Source of the DNA: UBA4660 sp002405435
Lineage (GTDB): Bacteria; Bacteroidota; Bacteroidia; Flavobacteriales_D; Sanyastnellaceae
Assembly: GCA_036747335.1 (NCBI GenBank)
Contig: DAIOCL010000073.1
Span: 1-13,252 of the forward strand
Direction of reading: 5' to 3'
Length of the DNA: 13,252 nt
The notes below the pieces were generated by a model. That model searched no databases, was not told the origin of the DNA, and was given only the letters and a program-made list of their open reading frames with translations. Below are positions 1-6,857 of this stretch, piece after piece (position 1 is the stretch's first letter; the number at the start of each line of letters is the position of its first letter). The translations under genes were made by a program, and so were the position numbers.

Positions 1-2565
1 AACCCACGGTCAACGGTCGGCACCAACACAGAGAATAACGACTTCCTTCGCCTGTTGTATGCCCGCGCTGCTGATGCCTACAGCTATGTGACGGGGGAAA
101 AGATGGTGCGCTACTCGGAAGACCAGGTGTTTCAGCGCATTGGTGAGGATTTTTCCGGACAGCAGATTGCGCTTCTCGCGCCGCTGGTCAAGGGTCGAAA
201 GGGCCATTACCGCGAATTGTTTGAGGGCCTGATGAAGCAGGGCTATCTCAAGGCCAGAATTGACGGTGAAGTGGTCGATATGTCACGCGGTATGAAACTC
301 GACCGCTACAAAATTCACGATATAGAACTGGTAGTTGACCGGCTTGAAATAGCACCCGGAAAAGGGCATAAAGACCGCCTGAGGCAAAGTGTGCAAACAG
401 CGATGCGCATGGGTAAGGGCAGCCTGATGGTATTGCCGGCGTCGGCAACAGGGTCAAAAAAGTCAAAGGTATCTGCCGGCATTCGACACTACTCACGTCA
501 TCTCATGTGTCCGGCATCGGGTATCTCTTACGCCGAACCTGAGCCCAACCTGTTTTCTTTCAATTCGCCCTATGGTGCCTGCCCGCACTGTAATGGTCTT
601 GGAGAAGTGGCGGAAATAGACCTTGAACGCATAATACCCGATGATGCAAAGTCGGTGAAGAAGGGAGGCATTGTTCCCCTCGGAGAGGCCAAAAATAACT
701 GGACTACCACACAGGTGGAAGCCCTGCTGAAGCACCATGGCTACGACCTTGATACGCCGCTGCGCGACATGGATGCGGAGGTAATTAATGCACTGCTCTA
801 CGGTTCGGAAGAACTCATAGAGGTGACCACCGCGCAGCACTATACTTATCCGGTAAAGTTTGAAGGTGTCATTGCCAGTATCGAGCGGCAGGTGGAGGAC
901 GATTCTTCGCCGGCATTGCGCCGCTGGGCTGAAAGTTTTATGAACAAGATGCGTTGTCCTGAATGTGAGGGCACCCGGCTCAAGAAAGAAGCACTGTACT
1001 TCCGCATTGCGAAAAAGAATATCTACGAACTTGCCTCTATGCCCTTGCGGTCACTGTCTGGCTGGTTTGAAGGGGTTGAATACAAACTCAGCCAGCGACA
1101 AGCCCTTATCGCCACGGAGCCAATCAAGGAAATCCGAAACCGGATAAAATTTCTGCTGGATGTAGGCCTTGAATACCTTTCGCTCGACAGGAGCGCCCGC
1201 ACGTTGAGCGGGGGAGAGGCACAACGCATCCGGCTGGCTACACAAATCGGCTCTCAGCTTGTTGGGGTGCTCTATATCCTCGATGAACCCAGCATCGGAT
1301 TGCACCAGCGCGACAACCACAAACTGATTCAATCACTCAAGACCTTGCGCGATGGCGGAAACAGCGTGATTGTAGTGGAACATGACCGCGATATGATGCT
1401 GGAGAGTGACCACCTGCTTGATATCGGACCGGGTGCGGGTATACACGGAGGCCGGATTATTACGCAAGGGGCTCCCGGTCAGCTGCTGGCCGGTGAGAGC
1501 ATTACGGCGTCCTACCTCAGGGGTGAAGCCGCGATTGCGGTACCGGCGCATCGCCGCAAGGGGAATGGAAAAAAACTGGTGCTGGAAGGCGCATCAGGTC
1601 ATAACCTCAGGAATGTCAGGCTGGAAATTCCGCTCGGCACATTCATCTGCATTACAGGCGTGAGCGGAAGTGGTAAATCTTCGCTGGTCGAGCACACGCT
1701 CTATCCGATTCTCAATGCCCATTTCTTCAATGGTGTCAGGCGACCCCTGCCGTACAAAAAAATTACCGGACTGCAGCACCTTGACAAGGTGATAGAAATT
1801 GACCAAAGTCCCATTGGCCGCACCCCGCGTAGTAATCCTTCCACATATACCGGTATTTTTACCGATATCAGAAACCTCTTTGCTGCCTCGCCGGAATCGA
1901 AGGTGAGGGGATATCAACCCGGACGTTTCTCCTTCAATGTATCGGGCGGTCGTTGTGAGACGTGCAAAGGGGCGGGGGTGAAAACCATTGAAATGAACTT
2001 CCTGCCCGATGTAATGGTGCAGTGCGAAGCCTGTAATGGCAGGCGATACAACAATGAAACGCTTGAAATCCGGTACAAGGGCAAGAGTATTGCCGATATC
2101 CTCGACATGACGGTAGACCAGGCCGTGGTTTTTTTTGATAACCTTCAGCGTATTCACCACGTGGTCAAAACCCTGCAGGATGTGGGACTTGGCTATATCA
2201 CCCTCGGCCAGCACAGCACTACCCTCAGCGGCGGTGAGGCCCAGCGGGTCAAGTTGTCTACCGAATTGGGAAAGCGAGACACCGGAAAAACCATTTACAT
2301 CCTGGATGAACCTACGACCGGACTTCATTTTCAGGATGTGCAGATGCTCATCAATGTGCTCAACCGGCTCGCTGATCGCGGTAATACAGTGCTTGTCATA
2401 GAGCACAACATGGATATTATCAAGGTTGCAGATCATATCATAGACCTGGGGCCGGAGGGCGGTAAAGAAGGCGGAGACATTGTCGCCACCGGTACACCCG
2501 AGGAAATCTGCAAGGTGAAGGCGAGCTGGACGGGTAAATTTCTGCGGCAGGAATTGAAGCGCTGA
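1..2565 (+). CDS. uvrA: UvrA excinuclease ABC subunit A, 5' end missing
   Basis: UvrA is the damage-sensing ATPase of nucleotide excision repair; as a dimer in the cytoplasm it loads UvrB onto damaged DNA. The frame is open from base 1, where NPRSTVGT matches the family, so the true start and the Walker A of the first ATPase domain lie before the window. About 854 codons are present of a usual 930-950. Counting codons from base 1, visible parts are: first zinc module (C170, C194, C197), a CPEC pair at 319/322, the first ABC signature LSGGEAQRIRLA near 403, Walker B ILDEPSIGLHQRD near 425, second Walker A GVSGSGKSS near 555, the RTPRSNPSTYTG stretch near 607, the second zinc module C652/C655/C675/C678, second signature LSGGEAQRVKLS near 743 and ILDEPTTGLHFQD near 767. 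The second residue of the first zinc CxxC pair is Ser173, not Cys. No terminator with a T-run follows. Identity is certain; only the N-terminus is unseen. Confidence 0.98.
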   Translation, partial: NPRSTVGTNTENNDFLRLLYARAADAYSYVTGEKMVRYSEDQVFQRIGEDFSGQQIALLAPLVKGRKGHYRELFEGLMKQGYLKARIDGEVVDMSRGMKLDRYKIHDIELVVDRLEIAPGKGHKDRLRQSVQTAMRMGKGSLMVLPASATGSKKSKVSAGIRHYSRHLMCPASGISYAEPEPNLFSFNSPYGACPHCNGLGEVAEIDLERIIPDDAKSVKKGGIVPLGEAKNNWTTTQVEALLKHHGYDLDTPLRDMDAEVINALLYGSEELIEVTTAQHYTYPVKFEGVIASIERQVEDDSSPALRRWAESFMNKMRCPECEGTRLKKEALYFRIAKKNIYELASMPLRSLSGWFEGVEYKLSQRQALIATEPIKEIRNRIKFLLDVGLEYLSLDRSARTLSGGEAQRIRLATQIGSQLVGVLYILDEPSIGLHQRDNHKLIQSLKTLRDGGNSVIVVEHDRDMMLESDHLLDIGPGAGIHGGRIITQGAPGQLLAGESITASYLRGEAAIAVPAHRRKGNGKKLVLEGASGHNLRNVRLEIPLGTFICITGVSGSGKSSLVEHTLYPILNAHFFNGVRRPLPYKKITGLQHLDKVIEIDQSPIGRTPRSNPSTYTGIFTDIRNLFAASPESKVRGYQPGRFSFNVSGGRCETCKGAGVKTIEMNFLPDVMVQCEACNGRRYNNETLEIRYKGKSIADILDMTVDQAVVFFDNLQRIHHVVKTLQDVGLGYITLGQHSTTLSGGEAQRVKLSTELGKRDTGKTIYILDEPTTGLHFQDVQMLINVLNRLADRGNTVLVIEHNMDIIKVADHIIDLGPEGGKEGGDIVATGTPEEICKVKASWTGKFLRQELKR

Positions 2566-2678
2566 GCCTGCGTGAAAACGCCTGCAAGCCCCGTTGTGCT
2601 TCCGGCGGGCGGCCGCGCCGGTTGCCGCCTAAGACCATGTGCCGGGCGAATCTCTCCTTTCCCCAGGCAACTTTATCC

Positions 2679-2686
2679 CATATTTG
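2679..2686 (+). promoter_or_regulatory. possible -7 box (CATATTTG) before the small secreted protein gene
   Basis: The octamer matches the Bacteroidota -7 consensus TAnnTTTG at all fixed positions except the first. It lies about 58 bases before the chosen start codon, in the 179-base gap after uvrA. No convincing TTG or TTTG -33 element is seen at the expected distance, so this is a weak call. Confidence 0.25.
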
Positions 2687-2744
2687 TTGCGTCAATGCCA
2701 TGGACTTCGGTAAAAACCGCTGCAGTTCAGGTAACCAATACCGT

Positions 2745-3128
2745 ATGAAAAAGACCTTACTCCTCTTGCCGGCCTTGCTGTGCTGTGCCCTTGCTTCGGC
2801 CCAGCGCGACGGTATGGCCGTAATGCTTGATGATGCCATCCGCGCTGAAAACGGATGGGTTACTGTCAGGCTGCTCATGCCCGACAGTTATGCATCACAC
2901 CGCAGTGCTGCCCTTGAACTCGCCACTGAAAATGCCACTATCCTGCACATCATGGAAGACGGCGATATACTTACGGTTGAGCTTCAGGAGCGCTCTGCAG
3001 ACCGCAATGCGTGGAGAAAGATTCTCGGTACCCTCGGTATTACCTTCATTGAGGTAGACACGGGCGAGAAATATGGTATCGATGAAATGACCATTGAAGA
3101 TTTCCTCACATATTACAAGGTTGACTGA
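2745..3128 (+). CDS. small secreted protein of unknown function
   Basis: The product has 127 residues. I do not recognise a family. The ATG at 2745 is preferred over in-frame upstream starts because it gives a clean signal peptide: MKKT, then a leucine- and alanine-rich core, then ASA/Q with likely cleavage after residue 19. There is no Cys at the cleavage point, so it is probably not a lipoprotein. The mature part of about 108 residues is acidic, mixed alpha/beta in character, without transmembrane segments and without Cys. Its end (IDEMTIEDFLTYYKVD) is strongly acidic, and it shows no type IX sorting domain, so it may stay in the periplasm. It ends 3 bases before the start of the large type IX-sorted protein, so the two are probably co-transcribed, which suggests a related role at the cell surface. 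That link is inference from spacing only. Confidence 0.7.
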   Translation: MKKTLLLLPALLCCALASAQRDGMAVMLDDAIRAENGWVTVRLLMPDSYASHRSAALELATENATILHIMEDGDILTVELQERSADRNAWRKILGTLGITFIEVDTGEKYGIDEMTIEDFLTYYKVD

Positions 3129-3131
3129 GTT

Positions 3132-5951
3132 ATGAATAGAATAATACCTGCCCTGCTTGTGCTTGTCTGTGCATCGGACTTATCAGCCCAAATTTTCTCC
3201 GAAACCGCTACCAGTAGCGGACTTACCGATTACACCAATAGTGCGGAGGACGACTCGCTGTTTTATTTCTGTCCGGGCGTGTTGGGATCCCTTACGGCAC
3301 TTCCGCCTTCGGGTATAGGGCCCTTCGACTTCCAGTGGCAGCGATTTAACCAACCCACGAATTCGTGGTTTAGCTACCTCACGGAGACGGACATCTTTGT
3401 TTCCACAATCACGGCGCTGGATCCGGGCGGTTACCGCGTGACCATCCGTGACTTTAACAATGCCGTTGTTGGCTGCTTCCGCGCCTGGATTGTGCAGGTC
3501 ACGGAAGGGCCCGAGGTCAATGTGAGTCCCATCGCCCCTGGTTGCAGCGAGGTATCGTTGTCAGGCACCATCGATGACGGTACCCTGACACCGTATTTTA
3601 ACCCCCCTGCGGATCCGATCATCATCGATGCCAATACGCAGATAACGGTCTGCATGAGTGCAAACCATACCTTCGTCAGTGATCTTGGATTCCACCTGGT
3701 CGGTCCAGTGGCATGCGGAAGTCCCGACATCCTGCTCGCGCCCAATCCCGGAACCAATTGTAATTCGGGTAACAACATCAATAACCTGTGTTTCACGACT
3801 GAACCTGCGCCTAATTTTCAGGTGTGCGGTTTGGGTACTCCGCTTTCCGGAACCTATGATTCGTATGGAGCCGGACAGGTACCTATCAACTGGAATGCAC
3901 TTTTTGGTTGCGACGCCACCCAGCCGGGCTGGAAGGTTCAGATTTACGATTGTGTGAGTATTGACGTTGGCGCGCTTACCAACGTGACGATCACCTTCAC
4001 CGGAGTCACCATCTGCGGCGATACGGCTACGGTGGTATATGCCAGCGGACCGATCAACTCTGTGATCAACGACAACTCGTGCAACGCTTTTTCGGCATCG
4101 AGTTACACGGTGCCCGTTCAACCCGCTGTGCCTATTGCAGGTGAGACCGGCTTTGAATGGAGCGCTGAGCCCGCTTTTACTATTCCCGGTTATGATACTC
4201 AGCTCAACATAACCCTTGACCCCGGACCGCAGGTATCCACCGAGTTTACCCTGGCCATTACGTTGGGGCCTGATGCTACTTGTGGTGGTAACAGTGAAGA
4301 TACGGAATTGTACGTATATGTGCCGCCGGCTTTTCCTGTCATTGCTCCGGTTGAACCGCAATGTGTGGAGTCAGATCCTCTTTTGCTCAGCACAGATCTC
4401 CCGGGTGGTACCTGGTCGGGTCCGGGTATTGTCAATGCAGCAACCGGCGAATTTGATCCATCAGCAGCCGGCGTTGGCACACACACCATCACCTACCTGC
4501 TTAACAACGGCTGTCCTGCTTCCGCACAGACATCGGTGGAAGTCTTTGCGGAAATCAATGCCACCATCAGTGAAGTGCCGGAGTTGTGTGTGCAGGGCGA
4601 TGTTATTCAACTGACGGGTGCTACCCCTGGTGGCACCTGGTCGGGTGATGGCATCATCGATGCCGATAACGGAATGTTTGATCCTTCGGCCGCCGGAGTA
4701 GGTTTTCACACGGTTTCGTACCTCATCAGCGGAGTATGCACCGGCTTCGATGAGGTGGTCATCGATGTCGCACAGGTTCCTGCCGTGCTCATTTCCAATC
4801 CGGGAAGTTTTTGTCTGGATGCACCCACCTATGACCTTGGTGTCAATGTGCCGGGCGGTACATGGAGTGGCAATGGTATTGTCGATCAGGCAACCGGACT
4901 CTTCAATCCTGAAGTGGCCGGAGTCGGTAGCTCCGTCATTACCTATTCCCTCGGTGGTATCTGTCCCACCCAAACCACGCTATCGCTGACGGTGTTTGAC
5001 CTCCCTCAGATTGATGCCGGACCGGATGAGGAAATTTGTCTTTCGCAACAGGTGCAGCTGAATGTCACAGGCGGTGTGGTCTATGTGTGGACGCCTGCCA
5101 CCGGACTCTCCAGTGCTTTTGACAACAACCCGGTAGCGAGTCCGTCTTCGACTATTACCTACGTAGTGACGGGTACCGATGCCAACGGCTGCACGAGCAG
5201 TGATGCCATTGCTGTGACCGTCAATGCGCTGCCGGAGGTGAGTGTCAGCGCCGATGTGCTCGTCTGCGAAGGCGAATCGGTGCAACTCAGTGCCTCGGGT
5301 CTTACCACCTATGCATGGTCGCCCGGGGCGGGCCTTTCCGATACGGATGTGCCCAATCCTACGGCAGGTCCGTCAGCGACCACCACCTATACAGTAAGCG
5401 GAACGGACCAAAACGGATGCGCCGGTAGTGCCGAGGTGACGGTAAGTGTGCAACAGGTAGCGGTCAGTATCATGGCTACACCAGAAGAAGGACTGCAGCC
5501 CCTCGAGGTGCAATTCGAAACGGGTAGCGAGGGAGACAGTTATGCATGGGACTTTGGCAATGGCACTGGTTCTGACCTTCAGAATCCTTCCACGGTGTAT
5601 GATGCGCCGGGTACTTATGTAGCCACGCTGACGATTCAGATCGGGGATTGCTCAGCGTCAGCTTCTGTTTCCATTCTGGTGTACAATACCTCCTGGCTTT
5701 TTGTGCCCAATATCGTTACGCCCAATGGCGATGGTGACAACGACCAGTTTTATACGCGGGGACAATTTATTGAGACGTTTAGCCTGGATATTTTCGATCG
5801 ATGGGGTCAGCACCTCATCAACCTGAATGATACGGAAGACCGCTGGGATCCTTCTGAGGCGGCAGGTGGTACCTACTATTTCGTGCTGGTAGCCAGGGGA
5901 TTTGACGAAACGGTGTTTGATCGGGAAGGTACGATTACCGTGATTCGCTAG
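3132..5951 (+). CDS. modular surface protein with type IX secretion C-terminal sorting domain
   Basis: A 939-residue protein made for export and release or attachment at the cell surface. The signal peptide is about residues 1-19 (MNRIIPALLVLVCASDLSA). Residues about 141-290 resemble a proprotein-convertase P (beta-sandwich) domain: HTFVSDLGFHLVGP, then PLSGTYDSYG, then QPGWKVQIYDCVSIDVGAL and TNVTITF. Residues 400-624 are three repeats of exactly 75 residues with the core PGGTWSGxGI. Residues about 625-775 are two Ig-like repeats of about 76 residues, each ending in TGTDxNGC or SGTDxNGC and a beta strand. Residues about 776-852 form a PKD-like domain (YAWDFGNG, YDAPGTYVATLTI). Residues 854-939 are the gliding-motility-type sorting domain (CHU_C/type B): FVPNIVTPNGDGDND, then LDIFDRWGQHL and AGGTYYFVL. 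No catalytic domain is visible, so adhesion or surface structure is the likely role. The upstream small secreted gene ends 3 bases before it. The sorting domain is a firm call; the P-like domain is moderate. Confidence 0.93.
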   Translation: MNRIIPALLVLVCASDLSAQIFSETATSSGLTDYTNSAEDDSLFYFCPGVLGSLTALPPSGIGPFDFQWQRFNQPTNSWFSYLTETDIFVSTITALDPGGYRVTIRDFNNAVVGCFRAWIVQVTEGPEVNVSPIAPGCSEVSLSGTIDDGTLTPYFNPPADPIIIDANTQITVCMSANHTFVSDLGFHLVGPVACGSPDILLAPNPGTNCNSGNNINNLCFTTEPAPNFQVCGLGTPLSGTYDSYGAGQVPINWNALFGCDATQPGWKVQIYDCVSIDVGALTNVTITFTGVTICGDTATVVYASGPINSVINDNSCNAFSASSYTVPVQPAVPIAGETGFEWSAEPAFTIPGYDTQLNITLDPGPQVSTEFTLAITLGPDATCGGNSEDTELYVYVPPAFPVIAPVEPQCVESDPLLLSTDLPGGTWSGPGIVNAATGEFDPSAAGVGTHTITYLLNNGCPASAQTSVEVFAEINATISEVPELCVQGDVIQLTGATPGGTWSGDGIIDADNGMFDPSAAGVGFHTVSYLISGVCTGFDEVVIDVAQVPAVLISNPGSFCLDAPTYDLGVNVPGGTWSGNGIVDQATGLFNPEVAGVGSSVITYSLGGICPTQTTLSLTVFDLPQIDAGPDEEICLSQQVQLNVTGGVVYVWTPATGLSSAFDNNPVASPSSTITYVVTGTDANGCTSSDAIAVTVNALPEVSVSADVLVCEGESVQLSASGLTTYAWSPGAGLSDTDVPNPTAGPSATTTYTVSGTDQNGCAGSAEVTVSVQQVAVSIMATPEEGLQPLEVQFETGSEGDSYAWDFGNGTGSDLQNPSTVYDAPGTYVATLTIQIGDCSASASVSILVYNTSWLFVPNIVTPNGDGDNDQFYTRGQFIETFSLDIFDRWGQHLINLNDTEDRWDPSEAAGGTYYFVLVARGFDETVFDREGTITVIR
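4329..5003 (+). repeat. three tandem 225-bp coding repeats, no indels
   Basis: Units are 4329-4553, 4554-4778 and 4779-5003, corresponding to residues 400-474, 475-549 and 550-624 of the surface protein. The register is exact: the PGGTWSG cores start at residues 424, 499 and 574. A first Cys falls at 411, 486 and 561 and a second at 461, 536 and 611, always 50 apart, suggesting one disulfide per unit. The DNA has diverged at many third positions, so this is an old duplication kept in frame, not a recent expansion. Confidence 0.9.
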
Positions 5952-5954
5952 TGA

Positions 5955-5967
5955 CGCCTGGCAGGCG
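5955..5967. terminator. short inverted repeat between convergent genes, possible shared terminator
   Basis: CGCC, a 5-base loop (TGGCA), then GGCG sit in the 27-base gap between the stop of the surface-protein gene (plus strand) and the stop of the SiaC-like gene (minus strand). The stem is only 4 base pairs and no T-run follows on either strand, so intrinsic termination here would be weak. It is the only hairpin candidate in the gap. Confidence 0.25.
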
Positions 5968-5978
5968 CTTGTCGCCGG

Positions 5979-6356
5979 TTACGGCAGGTTTTCCAAAACG
6001 AAGTTCATTTCGAGGAATTCGGAGAAATTCTCTCCGGCTTCTTTCATAAACTCGTCATCCTCTTCTACGCGCCAAACCACGAAAATATCGGGCTTTTTTT
6101 GCTGAAGTTGGCGGATTTCCTTCAGCACCATCACGATGCCCTTTGAAGAAGCGCTGTTGAAGAAGGGCAGGTTAAAAATGAACCGGCTTCCAGACTGAAT
6201 TTCGCTGTTGTTTTCACGCAACCACTGGGCTACCCGTGTGTAGAATTCCAGCGCATTCAACACGATAGAATTTCCGCGCATTTCATAGTAATTGCGCTCA
6301 GGATCGAAATGGACGCTCGGAGTCGTTCCGGTCTCTTTAATTATTAGCTTGTTCAT
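5979..6356 (-). CDS. SiaC-like regulatory phosphoprotein (DUF1987 family)
   Basis: A 125-residue cytoplasmic protein. In Pseudomonas aeruginosa, SiaC is phosphorylated by SiaB, dephosphorylated by SiaA, and binds a diguanylate cyclase when unphosphorylated. Family features seen: the LIIKETGTTPSVHFD start, MRGNS near residue 30, EFYTRVAQWL, the strand FIFNLPFFNSASSKG near 59-73 that holds the phosphorylation site, and VVWRVEEDDEFMKEAGE. The residue aligned with the known phospho-threonine Thr68 is Ser68 here, and the usual PEN after the GxS motif is replaced by VLN. The ATG overlaps the stop of the SiaB-like gene in an ATGA, so translation is coupled. It is the last gene of the four-gene operon. 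No diguanylate cyclase is nearby, so its partner is unknown. Family assignment is by remembered sequence pattern. Confidence 0.85.
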   Translation of the reverse strand: MNKLIIKETGTTPSVHFDPERNYYEMRGNSIVLNALEFYTRVAQWLRENNSEIQSGSRFIFNLPFFNSASSKGIVMVLKEIRQLQQKKPDIFVVWRVEEDDEFMKEAGENFSEFLEMNFVLENLP

Positions 6357-6856
6357 GGTTGTTCAGATGTGTAGAAGTTTAATTCTACGGAGCAGCGGCA
6401 AATATACTGGCCTGCACCCGCTGGTTTTATCTCGACCTCAAAGGTATTCACTCCTTTTCTTTTTATAAATAAAAAACCCAATCCGGCACCACCGCGTTCG
6501 CCGAAGGTGTTGTTGAGCAATTGCTGTTTGTAGAGGCTTTTGGCTTCATCGGTACTGAGCTGGTGCACGAATTCGGCTGACTCCTTGAGTTTCATGGCGG
6601 CATTTTCACCAGCGAGGTTCTCGAGCCGGATGTTTACTGCTCCGTCGCTGTTGGTGATTTCAAACATGATTTTACCGTCACGGGCATACCGCTGCGCATT
6701 GTCAATGAGTTCAAGCGCCACGCTGGTGCACCTTTTTGCATCAGAGGCCTGGTGCAGGTAGATGCTGAATGCCGATAGCACAAGCTTGGTAAGGTTGGCA
6801 CCAATGTCTTCATTGATGGCCCCCTGGAATTGGATGTGTTCTTTTCCTATTACCAT
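6353..6856 (-). CDS. SiaB-like protein kinase (DUF6272, HATPase type)
   Basis: A 167-residue cytoplasmic protein with a GHKL-type ATP-binding fold related to anti-sigma-factor kinases. The N-box is ELIDNAQRYA (E49, N53) and the glycine-rich lid is GERGGAGLGFLFIKRK at about 119-134. No separate DxGxG box is seen, as is usual in the SiaB group. The expected reaction is ATP-dependent phosphorylation of the SiaC-like protein encoded next, opposing the SpoIIE phosphatase encoded just before. The ATG follows the phosphatase stop after a single base (6857), and its own TGA overlaps the SiaC-like start by 4 bases. There are no membrane segments. The alternative is a plain RsbW/SpoIIAB-type kinase, but the neighbouring DUF1987 gene favours the SiaB group. 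Confidence 0.82.
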   Translation of the reverse strand: MVIGKEHIQFQGAINEDIGANLTKLVLSAFSIYLHQASDAKRCTSVALELIDNAQRYARDGKIMFEITNSDGAVNIRLENLAGENAAMKLKESAEFVHQLSTDEAKSLYKQQLLNNTFGERGGAGLGFLFIKRKGVNTFEVEIKPAGAGQYICRCSVELNFYTSEQP

Positions 6857-6857
6857 A

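Noticed and set aside
1594..2436. 280-codon open frame on the minus strand inside uvrA
   Set aside because: It lies opposite the highly conserved second ATPase domain of UvrA, has no recognisable motif and looks like a codon-bias shadow.
2604..2629. GC-rich inverted repeat after uvrA (GGCGG ... CCGCC) as a terminator
   Set aside because: The stem is imperfect with a large loop and no T-run follows, so I do not call it an intrinsic terminator.
2622..2744. Longer start for the small secreted protein
   Set aside because: In-frame starts at 2622 and 2700 add residues without any export or conserved character and hide the signal peptide beginning at 2745.
3561..4361. 266-codon open frame on the minus strand inside the surface-protein gene
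   Set aside because: It is antisense to a gene with clear signal peptide and sorting domain; the arginine-rich, motif-free translation is typical of a shadow frame.
4329..5003. CRISPR or recent satellite repeat
   Set aside because: The units are 225 bases, in frame, diverged at third positions and lack spacers; they are protein-domain repeats.
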